Source: Dickeya zeae NCPPB 2538
GTDB taxonomy: Bacteria > Pseudomonadota > Gammaproteobacteria > Enterobacterales > Enterobacteriaceae
Assembly (NCBI RefSeq): GCF_000406165.1
Contig: NZ_CM001977.1
Location: 2,592,815 to 2,656,814 of the forward strand
DNA: 64,000 bases
Direction: 5' to 3'
The notes below the pieces were generated by a model. That model saw nothing but the letters and a program-made list of their open reading frames with translations, was not told where the DNA came from and did no database searches. Shown here one piece after another: positions 45,145-54,685 of the stretch. Position 1 is the stretch's first letter, and the number at the start of each line of letters is the position of its first letter. A program made the translations under genes and the position numbers.

Positions 45145-45573
45145 TCATTCTGATGCCATAGTCACATCATCTTGAATTTTCAAAATTTCCTGGCCGAACT
45201 CCACCACATCGCCATCACTGACGGTGAAGGTAATCAGCCGCCCTGATACCGTGCTTCGGACAGGTAAATAAAGGGAGCCCACCTTCAGCATCGCCAACAT
45301 CTCGTGTTGGTTAACCATCGCGCCCGGCACCGCGAAATTGCCGTCGAGCAGCGGATGACGGAGTAACACGCGTCCCGGAGCGGGGGCACACAGCGATATT
45401 GACGGCACCGTTACGCAAAACGGTTTCGCGGGCGCGGCAGGCAATGCAACGTGTGGAACGGTGGTAAGACGAATCGACCATGTCTCGCCCTTTAGCGCGA
45501 CATGCGAAATCGACGTGGCGCGCAGGCTTCGGGCCAGTTGCTGTAACACCTTCAGTGTGATCGTTTTTCCCAT
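45145..45573 (-). CDS. Biotinyl/lipoyl-domain protein (AccB-like)
   Basis: A 142-residue protein whose C-terminal 80 residues form a biotinyl/lipoyl carrier domain (APAPGRVLLRHPLLDG, VSGRLITFTVSDGDVVEFGQEILKI). The residue at the attachment turn is Lys97 in EMLAMLKVGSLYLPV, but the usual E/A-M-K-M motif is not there, so it may not be biotinylated. Similar small carrier-like proteins occur with 5-oxoprolinase genes. Function not established. Confidence 0.75.
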   Translation of the reverse strand: MGKTITLKVLQQLARSLRATSISHVALKGETWSIRLTTVPHVALPAAPAKPFCVTVPSISLCAPAPGRVLLRHPLLDGNFAVPGAMVNQHEMLAMLKVGSLYLPVRSTVSGRLITFTVSDGDVVEFGQEILKIQDDVTMASE

Positions 45574-45681
45574 ATCCGAACCCGGTTACCGGTAACTATT
45601 TTCAGTGAAGGTCTTCACTTTATCCTGTACGCACGGCTGACCAGTAAGAGGGTTTGGTTTTACGGTAATAAGGGCGGCTTA

Positions 45682-46605
45682 TTAACTCACCAGCATCAGC
45701 GGGCGGTTATCCGGCGTTCGGTTCGACACCAATGACAACAAAATAGACTTCACGGCCTCTGCCGGTTCCGAGAGCGGTAAATGGTCGGAGATGCAAAACG
45801 AGAGCGAAGCATGAACATCCGGTTCGATAATTTTCGCCATCCACGCATTGGATGGCTTCAGCATCGCGCGTGCAGCGGACTCCGGCATGATCGTACAACC
45901 CAGCCCCTCCGCCAGCGCCGCATTGAGCGTAGTCTGCGACTCAATTTCACAAGCGACCCGGTAATCCAACCCTTTCTTAGCAAAAGCGTCATCCACACAC
46001 TTACGCATGATGTTGTAAATGCGCGGCACGAACAGGTCGTAGTGCGCCACCTCAGCAAGCGCTATCTCTTTTACCGGCGTACCCAGACTGTTCGGACAGA
46101 CAAAACACAGGTGCTCCCTCATTAAAGGAATAAAGCGCAGCCCGTGGATGGCACGGTTATCGTAGATCACCGCCATATCCATCCGCCCGTTCATAATCAG
46201 CTCACTTAAGGTCGTGCCGAAATTTTCGTTAAAGTAGAGCACGATGCCGGGATGTTGGCGCTGCACCTCCTTCATCAGTGGAATGGCAAGCTGCTGTGCT
46301 GCCGTGCCGGGAGCCAGGCCGACGGAAACATTGCCGCATAATTCCAGTCCTGAACGGTCGATAGCACTTTGCGCCTGTGCGCACTGGCGCAAAATCGCCT
46401 GTGCATGGGTATAAAGAATGTTGCCAGCGGTGGTTGGCGTCACCCCGCGCTTGGTGCGGATTAACAGTTGCTGATTCACTTCCCCTTCCAGCGTTGCCAG
46501 TTGCTGGCTGAGTGCGGGCTGGGCGATATGCAGAATATCCGCCGCCTGGGTTAAGCTGCCCACATCAACAATTTTGATAAAATATTTCAGGCGACGTAGA
46601 TTCAT
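45682..46605 (-). CDS. LysR family transcriptional regulator (Nac-like)
   Basis: A 307-residue LysR regulator. The N-terminal helix-turn-helix reads RLKYFIKIVDVGSLTQAADI then LSQQLATLEGEV, as in Nac/Cbl/CynR-like proteins. It lies between the ABC operon and the divergent aminotransferase gene and is a good candidate for regulating both. A symmetric box at 46705-46721 could be its site. Confidence 0.92.
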   Translation of the reverse strand: MNLRRLKYFIKIVDVGSLTQAADILHIAQPALSQQLATLEGEVNQQLLIRTKRGVTPTTAGNILYTHAQAILRQCAQAQSAIDRSGLELCGNVSVGLAPGTAAQQLAIPLMKEVQRQHPGIVLYFNENFGTTLSELIMNGRMDMAVIYDNRAIHGLRFIPLMREHLCFVCPNSLGTPVKEIALAEVAHYDLFVPRIYNIMRKCVDDAFAKKGLDYRVACEIESQTTLNAALAEGLGCTIMPESAARAMLKPSNAWMAKIIEPDVHASLSFCISDHLPLSEPAEAVKSILLSLVSNRTPDNRPLMLVS

Positions 46606-46704
46606 GGCGTTTCTCCAGTGAGGGCTTTCTCATCACTTAAGCAACGGATATGCCAGTTATGATGATGGCGAAACCACACCGGTTACTTATGATGTAATTC
46701 GCTC

Positions 46705-46721
46705 ATAATCTATACAATTAT
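46705..46721. promoter_or_regulatory. Possible LysR binding box
   Basis: Perfect inverted repeat ataat-N7-attat in the divergent LysR/aminotransferase region, 100 bases upstream of the LysR start. It fits the ATA-N-TAT form of Nac-type sites. No experimental support. Confidence 0.5.
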
Positions 46722-46948
46722 CACTCAGCCCGCATTCCACCACGGGTACGCCGCACCGCAGCGGTGCAAATCAACACCGCATTGCATCGTTGCGGGGGCT
46801 CCAAAGGTCTCTGTCATTGCTTTGTATTATGTCGCCACAATAAAGCAGTATTATCCGCTCCCCAACGCTGTTCCCTATCCTCAAACACGCATCACCCTCC
46901 ACCGTGCACAAGCGCGGTCCCCGCTGAACCAACTGGAACACCTGTGAT

Positions 46949-48151
46949 ATGCCAGAAATTGCCGATCGACTTAAAAACATAGCCATTTCAGCGTCCGTTG
47001 CGATGACGCAAAAGGCGCGGGATCTCGCCGCGCAGGGTATTGATGTTGTTGGGCTTTCCACCGGCGAACCGGATTTCCCCACGCCCGTACATGCGATCGA
47101 AGCGGCCCATGCCGCCGCACTCGCCGGAGACACACGCTATCCCCCCATCGACGGCACGCCGGCGTTGCGGATGGCCATCCAACGCAAATTCAAACGCGAC
47201 AACGGGCTGGATTATGACCTGAGCCAAATCATCACCGCAGGCGGTGCCCGGCAGATCATCTTCAATGCCATGATGGCAACGCTGAATCCCGGTGATGAAG
47301 TGGTGATCCCCACGCCGTCATGGATTAGCTATGCGGACATTGTAAAATTCGCTGGTGCGACCCCCATCCCCGTCCCCTGCCATGAAGAACATGGTTTTAA
47401 GCCGCTGCCTGCGGATATCGCCGCGGTGGTAACCGCGAAAACCAAATGGCTGGTGCTGAACTACCCCAGTAATCCCACCGGAGCCGTCGCCAGCCGTGAG
47501 GAATTACAGGGTATCGCCGATGTGATGCTCGATAATCCGCATGTCTGGATCCTGAGCGACGATATCTATGAACACCTGATTTACGACGACTGCGTATTCC
47601 TGACGCTGGCGCAGGTAGAACCGCGGCTGTACGACCGTGTGTTGACCGTCAATGGTGTGTCGAAAGCCTATTCCATGACCGGCTGGCGTCTGGGCTTTTG
47701 CGGCGGCCCCGCACCGCTTATCAAAGCGATGAGTAATGTGAACACCCAGAACGCCGGTGGCATTACGACGCTGACGCAGGCGGCAGCTGTCGCCGTGCTG
47801 GATGGCCCTCAGGATTTGCTCAAAGAACGCGCTGCGATTTATCGAGAGCGCCGCGATTTTGTACTGGAGAAACTGGCTGCTATTCCAGGGCTGACGTGCC
47901 ATAAGCCACAGGGCGCATTTTATCTGTTTGTGAATATCGCCGCGTTTATCGGAAAAACCAGCGCCGCCGGGCGATTGATTGCCAGCGATACAGATTTTGT
48001 GATGGCATTAATTGAAGAGCAGCATGTGGTGACTGTTCAGGGCGCGGCCTATGGTATCAGTCCCTATATTCGCCTCTCGTACGCCACCAGTATCGAGCGC
48101 CTGCAAACCGGTTGCGAACGCCTAGCCGCATTTTGCAAAGGCTGCGGGTAA
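46949..48151 (+). CDS. PLP-dependent aminotransferase (class I, AspC/AspB-like)
   Basis: A 400-residue fold-type I aminotransferase. The PLP lysine is in VNGVSKAYSMTGWRLGF, the aspartate that binds the pyridine nitrogen in ILSDDIYEHL, and the cofactor-binding residues NYPSNPTGAV. It is divergent from LysR and lies among the transport and 5-oxoprolinase genes. It could transaminate glutamate or an amino acid derived from the imported substrate. The exact substrate is unknown. Confidence 0.92.
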   Translation: MPEIADRLKNIAISASVAMTQKARDLAAQGIDVVGLSTGEPDFPTPVHAIEAAHAAALAGDTRYPPIDGTPALRMAIQRKFKRDNGLDYDLSQIITAGGARQIIFNAMMATLNPGDEVVIPTPSWISYADIVKFAGATPIPVPCHEEHGFKPLPADIAAVVTAKTKWLVLNYPSNPTGAVASREELQGIADVMLDNPHVWILSDDIYEHLIYDDCVFLTLAQVEPRLYDRVLTVNGVSKAYSMTGWRLGFCGGPAPLIKAMSNVNTQNAGGITTLTQAAAVAVLDGPQDLLKERAAIYRERRDFVLEKLAAIPGLTCHKPQGAFYLFVNIAAFIGKTSAAGRLIASDTDFVMALIEEQHVVTVQGAAYGISPYIRLSYATSIERLQTGCERLAAFCKGCG

Positions 48152-48432
48152 ACGCCCTCTCCCCGGTAGCACGGCACGGGTGCCTGCCGGGGCGACACCC
48201 ACACCTCCTTGCAAGATTACCACGCCCTGTTAAACGCCGTTCAGAGCGCCTTCGTCATGTTGGGGTCGCGCGGTTTAAGCATATGGAAGACGGAAGAAAA
48301 AAGCCGGATAAGAGCGCCGACCGAGGATGCTGACGCAGGTCATGTTCAGTCTGGATAGAATGGTTTTGAAAACCGTATCGGCATGTCGGGGAAGCGTCAC
48401 CTCGCTCCCCGACAAATCAAATCACAGACACG

Positions 48433-49203
48433 CTACTGCAACACGTGGGTAGCCGGGGCCACCACTGCGCCGCAGGCTTCAATCTCGCTGCGGACAATCT
48501 GTGCAAGCCTCAGCGAACCCGGTGTATCGCTATGCACCAGAATGGACTGGGCGCGCACGGCAAGCGAGTGTCCCTCAACGGTGGTTATCGTGCCTTGTTG
48601 CAGGAACTGGCGCACCCGGCTACGCACCGCATCTTCTTCTGTAATCACTGCACCCGGCGCACCGCGCGGCACCAGACGCCCCGTCGCGTCGCAGGCACGG
48701 TCAGCCAGAAACAGAGGCAAACTGGGTAAACCTACACGTTGGGCTGCCCGTTCAATAATAGTATCCGCCTGACAAAAAATGATCAGCGCGGGGTCAAGAC
48801 GGTAAATCGCCAGCATCACTTGCTGCGCCAGTGTCTCATCCCGATTAATCATATTGCCCATCGCCGCGTGAAAACTGACGTGCGACACGCTTACGCCCTC
48901 AGTTCTGGCTATCGCCTGCAGCGCGCCTATCTGATAAATCACCTGCTGACAAATCTCATCGTGGCTAAAAGCCATCTCTTTACGCCCGAATCCTAATCTG
49001 TCTGGTAAGCCGGGATGTGCACCGATGCCCACCCCTCGATGTTTTGCCAGCCGAACCATTTTTGTCATGATGGACGGATCTCCCGCATGAAAGCCACAGG
49101 CGATATTCGCCGATGAAACCACTTGCATCAGGGCTGCGTCATCGCACAGTTGATAGACACCAAACCCTTCGCCCATATCGGCATTCACATCTATTTTCAT
49201 CAT
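48433..49203 (-). CDS. pxpA: 5-oxoprolinase subunit A (LamB/YcsF family)
   Basis: A 256-residue member of the LamB/YcsF family, opening MKIDVNADMGEGFGVYQL, with CGFHAGDPSIM and HPGLPDRLGFGR. PxpA with PxpB and PxpC forms the bacterial ATP-dependent 5-oxoprolinase, which opens 5-oxoproline to glutamate. It follows pxpC on the same strand after 6 bases. Confidence 0.93.
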   Translation of the reverse strand: MMKIDVNADMGEGFGVYQLCDDAALMQVVSSANIACGFHAGDPSIMTKMVRLAKHRGVGIGAHPGLPDRLGFGRKEMAFSHDEICQQVIYQIGALQAIARTEGVSVSHVSFHAAMGNMINRDETLAQQVMLAIYRLDPALIIFCQADTIIERAAQRVGLPSLPLFLADRACDATGRLVPRGAPGAVITEEDAVRSRVRQFLQQGTITTVEGHSLAVRAQSILVHSDTPGSLRLAQIVRSEIEACGAVVAPATHVLQ

Positions 49204-49209
49204 CTGTCA

Positions 49210-50190
49210 TCATCCGTTCATGTGGTTAAAGCAGCGGGAAAAATCCCGCAGTTGCGCCAGCCAGCCCTCAATCGCCCGCCGCGCCGCGATGGCCTGCTTC
49301 CCATCGCCTTGCATGAATTGAATCGACTGCCCGGCCTGTAGCTGCCCGAGCCGCCATAAATCCTCCTCAATCACACAGGCAATTTTGGGGTATCCCCCTG
49401 CCGTATTGGCATCGCTTAACTGAATGATCGGTTCCCCGGCGGGAGGAACCTGCACAATGCCGGGGATCAGGCCATAAGAGCGCATTTCAATGGTGTGGGA
49501 AGGGTAAATCGGTTCGCCGGAAAGCCGGTAACCGGTACGGTTACTTTGTCTGGAAATCTGCCAGGGTTGCCGCCAGAAACGCGCATGATCGGTTGCGAAC
49601 AGGGCATACTCACCGGATGGAATAGCACGCACCGGCACCACGCCCTGATTCGCCGCCGGGAACACGTCGCACAGCGCCAGTTCCGGGGGTTCAATGCCTA
49701 ACCCTCCCGGCGGTAAGGTGATTCGGCCGACACCTGTCGGTAATCTATCGCCAGCCTGCAGCGGGCGTCCGTCAACGCCGCCAAACCCGCCACGCAGCGC
49801 CGTACTGCGCGAGCCTAACACCTCGGGAACCGTAATTCCGCCTGATACACAGAGGTAACCACGCGTACCGGAACGCGGATAGCGCATCTCCAACACCTGC
49901 CCTTTGGCAACCCGGCAGCCCCACCAGGGCGGCAGGTCGTCGTCATCAAGCCGCGCACGGCAATCCGCCCCCGTCAGGGCGATCGCCATATCTTGTTGGA
50001 AACGCACACGAAAGGGGAACATTTGCACCTCAACGGCGGCGGCGTTATCGTCATTACCCAGTAACGCATTGCCCGCCCGCAGAGCCAGTGGGTCCATCAC
50101 GCCGCTCACCGACACCCCCAGATGACGAAAGCCGAAGCGCCCCAAATCCTGCACCGTGTTCAGCGCACCCGTGCGCTCGATTTCAATCAC
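49210..50190 (-). CDS. pxpC: 5-oxoprolinase subunit C
   Basis: A 326-residue protein of the biotin-dependent carboxyltransferase/KipA (AHS2) family. It begins MIEIERTGALNTVQDLGRFG and continues through YLCVSGGITVPEVLGSRSTA, typical of PxpC. It overlaps pxpB by 4 bases. Despite the family name, it is not expected to be an allophanate hydrolase in this context. Confidence 0.93.
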   Translation of the reverse strand: MIEIERTGALNTVQDLGRFGFRHLGVSVSGVMDPLALRAGNALLGNDDNAAAVEVQMFPFRVRFQQDMAIALTGADCRARLDDDDLPPWWGCRVAKGQVLEMRYPRSGTRGYLCVSGGITVPEVLGSRSTALRGGFGGVDGRPLQAGDRLPTGVGRITLPPGGLGIEPPELALCDVFPAANQGVVPVRAIPSGEYALFATDHARFWRQPWQISRQSNRTGYRLSGEPIYPSHTIEMRSYGLIPGIVQVPPAGEPIIQLSDANTAGGYPKIACVIEEDLWRLGQLQAGQSIQFMQGDGKQAIAARRAIEGWLAQLRDFSRCFNHMNG

Positions 50191-50876
50191 AGTTCGATCC
50201 TTTCGGGTAAAAAACGGATGTTATCGCCGGGCGCCATCAACGCGGGGCTGGCGGCGTAAGGGTCAAAGACCTGCAAATCCGCATAGCCGATGGCGTTCCA
50301 GCCGTTGGGACCGGTCAACACCGACACCCCCGTCTGTGCTCCGCCAATGGTGACCGTGCCCTTGGGCATATTGAGCGACGGTACTTTTTTACGCGGCGTC
50401 GCGAGCTGCGGATCCAACCCATGCAGATAACCAAAACCGGGGGCGCTACCCAGCGCAACAACCGTGTAGCTCCCCTGATAATGGCGACGAATGACCTCTT
50501 TTTCGCTCAAACCGGTATGGTGGCAAACCGCTGCCAGATCGCTTGCCAACACACCGCCATAGTGAACCGGAATTTCGATCAGCCGTCCTTGCGGACTCAC
50601 TTCCCGTACCTGCCGCCAGTATTCACGCAGCCGCTGCGGGAAAGCCGCCTCCTCTTCCGGGGTACGTTTGAGCAATACCAGTAAATTGGTGACACCGGGA
50701 ATCAGCGTTTCGACATCATCACAGTGAGCGAGTATTTGCGCCAGTGACCAGATACGCCGCTGGGCAGCCAGGCTAAACTCCCCAGGCGCTTCCACCAGCC
50801 AGGCCCGGCTCCCCATGGCCGAGAGAGTGACATCCGCCTCCTGAAAAACAGCCGCGTGTTGCGCTAACCAGCCCAT
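50187..50876 (-). CDS. pxpB: 5-oxoprolinase subunit B
   Basis: A 229-residue KipI (AHS1)-family protein with GVTNLLVLLKRTPEEE, ALGSAPGFGYLHGLDPQL and VSVLTGPNGWNAIG, as in PxpB. It overlaps pxpC by 4 bases, and the substrate-binding protein gene ends 7 bases upstream, so all four genes are likely co-transcribed. Confidence 0.93.
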   Translation of the reverse strand: MGWLAQHAAVFQEADVTLSAMGSRAWLVEAPGEFSLAAQRRIWSLAQILAHCDDVETLIPGVTNLLVLLKRTPEEEAAFPQRLREYWRQVREVSPQGRLIEIPVHYGGVLASDLAAVCHHTGLSEKEVIRRHYQGSYTVVALGSAPGFGYLHGLDPQLATPRKKVPSLNMPKGTVTIGGAQTGVSVLTGPNGWNAIGYADLQVFDPYAASPALMAPGDNIRFLPERIEL

Positions 50877-50883
50877 AACTTAC

Positions 50884-51720
50884 TTATTCCAGCGGTTCAA
50901 ATTTCAGGCTCGACAACGGCTGCACACGCTCTTCGCGCACCATTTGGTATTCGGTGTTCGGCCCAATCCAGCTCTCCCAGATTTTGTCGATGGTTCCGTT
51001 GTCATCCAGGGTTTTCAGGCTAGTGTTGACGGCTGCCAGCAGTGCCGGTTCGTCACGTTTCATGCCCACGCCAATCGGTTCCAGCGCCATCGGTTCTTTG
51101 ATCATCGCCAGTTCAATACCATCTTTTTTCGCCTGTGAGACCATCTTGATGCCGGTCATCATATTGGTGACGAATCCCACCGCTTTGTTTTGTTCCAGTG
51201 CGAGAAATGCGGACGCTGAATCCTGGAAGGTGACCGCTTTACCGCCTTTAAGGTTGATCGACTGCTCAGACGTGGTTCCTTTTGTCGCGCTGATGCGTTT
51301 GCCTTTGAAATACTCAAGGGTTTTATCTGCATTCTCTTTCTTCACCAGCAACATCTCTTTAGCCACGTAGTACGGATCGCTGAACTGGATTTGGTTACCG
51401 CGGGTTTTCGTGTAGGCCAGATTGGCGATCAGCACATCGGCGCGTCCGGTAACAATCACGGCAATGCGGGCTTCTACCGATGTCGGCACCAGCGTCAGCT
51501 TCAGCCCCATTTGCTTCGCCAGCGCATTGCACAGGTCAACATCCATTCCCACCAATTGACGTGTATTCGCATCCGGTGATGAAAACGGGGGAACATCAGA
51601 ATAAACCGCACACTTCAACTCCCCCCGGGTAGTCATATCGGCCAGCAGGTCCGCCTGCGCGCCAATGCTGGTGAATAAAACTGACGATGCCAAAACGGCA
51701 GATAATTTTTTTACTGTCAT
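50884..51720 (-). CDS. Amino acid ABC transporter substrate-binding protein
   Basis: A 278-residue periplasmic binding protein of family 3 (polar amino acids). Residues 1-23 form a signal peptide ending in GAQA. The mature protein has GELKCAVYSDVPPFSSPDANTRQ-type N-lobe and VGMDVDLCNALAKQMGL. It heads the minus-strand unit with pxpBCA and is the probable partner of the permeases at 42773-44244, from which it is split by six genes. Confidence 0.92.
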   Translation of the reverse strand: MTVKKLSAVLASSVLFTSIGAQADLLADMTTRGELKCAVYSDVPPFSSPDANTRQLVGMDVDLCNALAKQMGLKLTLVPTSVEARIAVIVTGRADVLIANLAYTKTRGNQIQFSDPYYVAKEMLLVKKENADKTLEYFKGKRISATKGTTSEQSINLKGGKAVTFQDSASAFLALEQNKAVGFVTNMMTGIKMVSQAKKDGIELAMIKEPMALEPIGVGMKRDEPALLAAVNTSLKTLDDNGTIDKIWESWIGPNTEYQMVREERVQPLSSLKFEPLE

Positions 51721-52009
51721 GATGTTTCCCCCAAAGTGTTAATGCTTTGAATACACGACTTTTTATTACCGGAGCGGCCCAGTACGGCAGCCCGTATTCT
51801 CTGGAATATACGGACTTTGCGATTAACGGCATAAGAGGGAAACCCTGTCGCGAGATACACAATTTATATGACCACTATCATGCCCCACAGGCGGAAATCG
51901 GTAATAAGAAAAGATTATTCGGACAGAGGGAAATTATCTTATCAGTGCACTTTACCGGCGTTTTAAGGTGAGGACTCATCTACACCGGTAGGTTGTAAAA
52001 GGTAAGACA

Positions 52010-52927
52010 ATGAATGCCAAACTTGGGATATTGCTGAAAATAATGTCAGCGCTGTGTGCGACATTAATGCTGGCCTGCGTCAAAGGCTTACACGGCGCCA
52101 TTCCCACCGGAGAAGTCATTTTTTTCCGCTCATTTGTCGCCCTATTTCCACTGTTGTTGTGGTTAAAACTACAAGGCAGCATTACAGCAAGCATCAAAAC
52201 GCACAATATTTTCGGCCATGTTATTCGCGGTGTATCCGGTACTGGCGGCATGTATTTCAACTATCTGGCGCTGATTTATATCTCGCTGGCCGACGCCACG
52301 GCCATCAGTTACGCCGTACCGTTATTTACCGTTCTCATGGCCGCGATATTGTTGAAAGAGACAGTACGCTTTTATCGTTGGCTGGCGGTTCTGGTCGGCT
52401 TTAGCGGCATTGTGGTTATGCTGTCGTCAAACCTCACGCTCGGTCACAGGGTATGGGCATCCGGCTTTACCTTTGACGACGCCGCGCTGGGAACGCTCTT
52501 TGCCTTGCTTGCGGCAGTCTGCTCCGCCACATCAAATGTACAAATCCGCTTCCTGAATGGCGTCGAAACGCCGGGGGCGATCGTTTTCTATTTTTCGCTG
52601 ATGACGACGCTGATTGGCCTCTCGACCACATTTTGGGGCTGGGCACGTCCTGTTGGCGGGCAATGGGCGTTGCTGATTGGCTGCGGCGTATTTGGCGGGC
52701 TGGCGCAAATTCTGGTCACGCTCAGCCTGCGCTATGCCGACGCGTCACTACTCGCACCGTTTGATTACACCACGCTAGTGTGGTCGATGGTGATAGGTTA
52801 TTTGTTTCTCGACAGCTTACCCGGCAACGCCACCTTGCTTGGAGCATCGATTATCGTCATGGCCGGGATCTTCACGCTGTGGTGCGATCAGCGTCAACGC
52901 AAAAGGCCGATAATCCGCGCGCTATAA
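52010..52927 (+). CDS. EamA/DMT superfamily transporter
   Basis: A 305-residue membrane protein with ten predicted transmembrane segments in two EamA repeats. It opens MNAKLGILLKIMSALCATLMLA and has the family segment LALIYISLADATAISYAVPLFTVLMAAILLKE. It is probably an exporter of amino acids or metabolites. It is divergent from the substrate-binding protein gene, with 289 bases between them. Confidence 0.9.
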   Translation: MNAKLGILLKIMSALCATLMLACVKGLHGAIPTGEVIFFRSFVALFPLLLWLKLQGSITASIKTHNIFGHVIRGVSGTGGMYFNYLALIYISLADATAISYAVPLFTVLMAAILLKETVRFYRWLAVLVGFSGIVVMLSSNLTLGHRVWASGFTFDDAALGTLFALLAAVCSATSNVQIRFLNGVETPGAIVFYFSLMTTLIGLSTTFWGWARPVGGQWALLIGCGVFGGLAQILVTLSLRYADASLLAPFDYTTLVWSMVIGYLFLDSLPGNATLLGASIIVMAGIFTLWCDQRQRKRPIIRAL

Positions 52928-52975
52928 CCATGATGCCTCGTCATTGATACAGCGCTTTTTACCGAGCGAGCCGCG

Positions 52976-53410
52976 CTATATCAGCGTGATCTGCCGGATA
53001 TTAAGATGGTGTGATAGCTCGCGCATGATGACCAGATAGCTGACGAACCCGACGTCATCCGGGAATTCACCGTCGCGTTTGGGGCTGCCAGAAATTACAT
53101 CCGCTACCCGGTTGAACACATCCTCGATCTGCAGCTGGGTCAGCATGTCATGGCTACCCGTGATGCGAGCAATCTCTTTAAGGTAAGGGTCGGCGCATGA
53201 AGCCTGTTGTGCCACCTGGCGTAGTGCCGGCGTTGCCTGAAGCACATCTTCAATGGTGGCAATCGCCATCTCGACTTCATAAGCAGATGGAATGGTGTGG
53301 CGAAAAAACCGATGAGCAATGGCCTGATACCCCAGTGGCAAAACGACTTCGGGGGAGGTAAAACTCACGCGATCATCACCAATAGTAAACCGCTCATTCA
53401 TCGTCGACAT
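52976..53410 (-). CDS. Uncharacterised protein
   Basis: A 144-residue soluble protein that I do not recognise. It has FTIGDDRVSFTSPEVVLPLGYQA at the N-terminus and FVSYLVIMRELSHHLNIRQ at the C-terminus. No signal peptide, membrane segment or known catalytic motif is visible. It is convergent with the EamA gene, and its promoter side faces the transketolase operon. Length and codon use look like a real gene. Confidence 0.65.
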   Translation of the reverse strand: MSTMNERFTIGDDRVSFTSPEVVLPLGYQAIAHRFFRHTIPSAYEVEMAIATIEDVLQATPALRQVAQQASCADPYLKEIARITGSHDMLTQLQIEDVFNRVADVISGSPKRDGEFPDDVGFVSYLVIMRELSHHLNIRQITLI

Positions 53411-53545
53411 TCCTGCAGCAACTGTCTAATGCCTAAAACAATAGCGCTGATACACCGCAAAAGGAAACCCTCCTTTTCATTAGCAGTCGAGAACCACGTG
53501 ACGCCGCTATTGTTGCTCTGCGCTTGAAAAAGTGTATTTCCCGCT

Positions 53546-53586
53546 AAAAAAACAGTACCGCCGTATTTAACGGCGGTACTGTTTTT
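53546..53586 (-). terminator. Terminator of the transketolase operon
   Basis: A perfect 14-bp stem (aacagtaccgccgt 53551-53564, acggcggtactgtt 53570-53583) flanked by A and T runs. It lies about 100 bases past the transketolase stop and may work in both directions. Confidence 0.9.
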
Positions 53587-53683
53587 ACTGCGCGATTCAT
53601 GGTCGCGCTCTTGTGTGGCTACACGGTATAGGCTGCGGTATCACCAATAGTCACAGTCACACACCCACTCACCACGGACGACG

Positions 53684-54685
53684 TTATTTAAGCCGCTGTT
53701 TGATTTTCTCAACCATCATTGCGGTTGAAATACCATAACGGTCATGCAACGTCGGTAATGCCCCAGCGTGCAGGAATGCGTCAGGTAAGCCGACGGTATC
53801 AAACTCGGTGCGCACGCCCTTACGCATCAGCAACGCAGCAACCGCCTCACCCAGGCCGCCAATACAGGTGTGGTTTTCCGCTGTGATGACCAGCCGTCCC
53901 GGTTTGCCAACCTGTGCCAGAATGGTTTCCTCATCCAGCGGTTTGATGGTCGGCACGTGCAGCACGGCAACGCTGACGTTATCTTTTCGCAGTTGTTCCG
54001 CCGCCTCGAGCGCCCGCATGGTCATGATACCGGAAGAGATAATCAACACGTCCTTACCGTCTTCCAGCAATTTGGCTTTGCCCAACTCAAATTTATAGTC
54101 GTATTTATCGAGCACCACCGGCACCTTACCGCGCAACAGGCGCATATATACCGGCCCCTGATGATCGACCATCGCCGGTACCGCCTGTTCGATATCAATA
54201 GCGTCGCAAGGGTCAATAATGGTCATTCCCGGAATGCCGCGCATGATAGCCAGGTCTTCCGTGGCCTGATGGCTTGGGCCGTACCCGGTCGTCAAACCGG
54301 GCAACGCTGCGCAAATTTTGACGTTGAGCTGCTCTTCGGCAATCACCTGATGGATGAAGTCATATGCACGACGGGTGGCAAAAACGGCATAGGTGGTAGC
54401 AAAGGGAATAAACCCTTCTTTGGCCATACCGCCTGCCGCTCCCATCAGCAATTGTTCCGCCATCCCCATCTGGAAAAAGCGTTCAGGGTAAGCCTGGGCG
54501 AAAATATGCAAATCGGTGTATTTGGACAGATCGGCAGTCATGCCGACAATCTCTGGGCGTGTTTGTGCCAGTTTGACCAACGCATGGCCGAAAGGCGCGG
54601 AGCGGGTTTCCTGCCCTTCATCGGCAATCGACGCAATCATGGCGGATGTGGTCAAACGCGGTTTGGATTGTGTGGACTGACTCAT
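53684..54685 (-). CDS. Transketolase C-terminal subunit
   Basis: A 333-residue protein equal to the pyrimidine-binding and C-terminal domains of transketolase, as in the split enzymes. Typical parts are GMTADLSKYTDLHIFAQAYPERFFQMGMAEQ, with the catalytic glutamate in the last stretch, and GPSHQATEDLAIMRGIPGMTIIDP. The start at 54685 overlaps the N-subunit stop by 4 bases (ATGA), so the two are made together; a longer upstream frame is unlikely. Confidence 0.93.
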   Translation of the reverse strand: MSQSTQSKPRLTTSAMIASIADEGQETRSAPFGHALVKLAQTRPEIVGMTADLSKYTDLHIFAQAYPERFFQMGMAEQLLMGAAGGMAKEGFIPFATTYAVFATRRAYDFIHQVIAEEQLNVKICAALPGLTTGYGPSHQATEDLAIMRGIPGMTIIDPCDAIDIEQAVPAMVDHQGPVYMRLLRGKVPVVLDKYDYKFELGKAKLLEDGKDVLIISSGIMTMRALEAAEQLRKDNVSVAVLHVPTIKPLDEETILAQVGKPGRLVITAENHTCIGGLGEAVAALLMRKGVRTEFDTVGLPDAFLHAGALPTLHDRYGISTAMMVEKIKQRLK

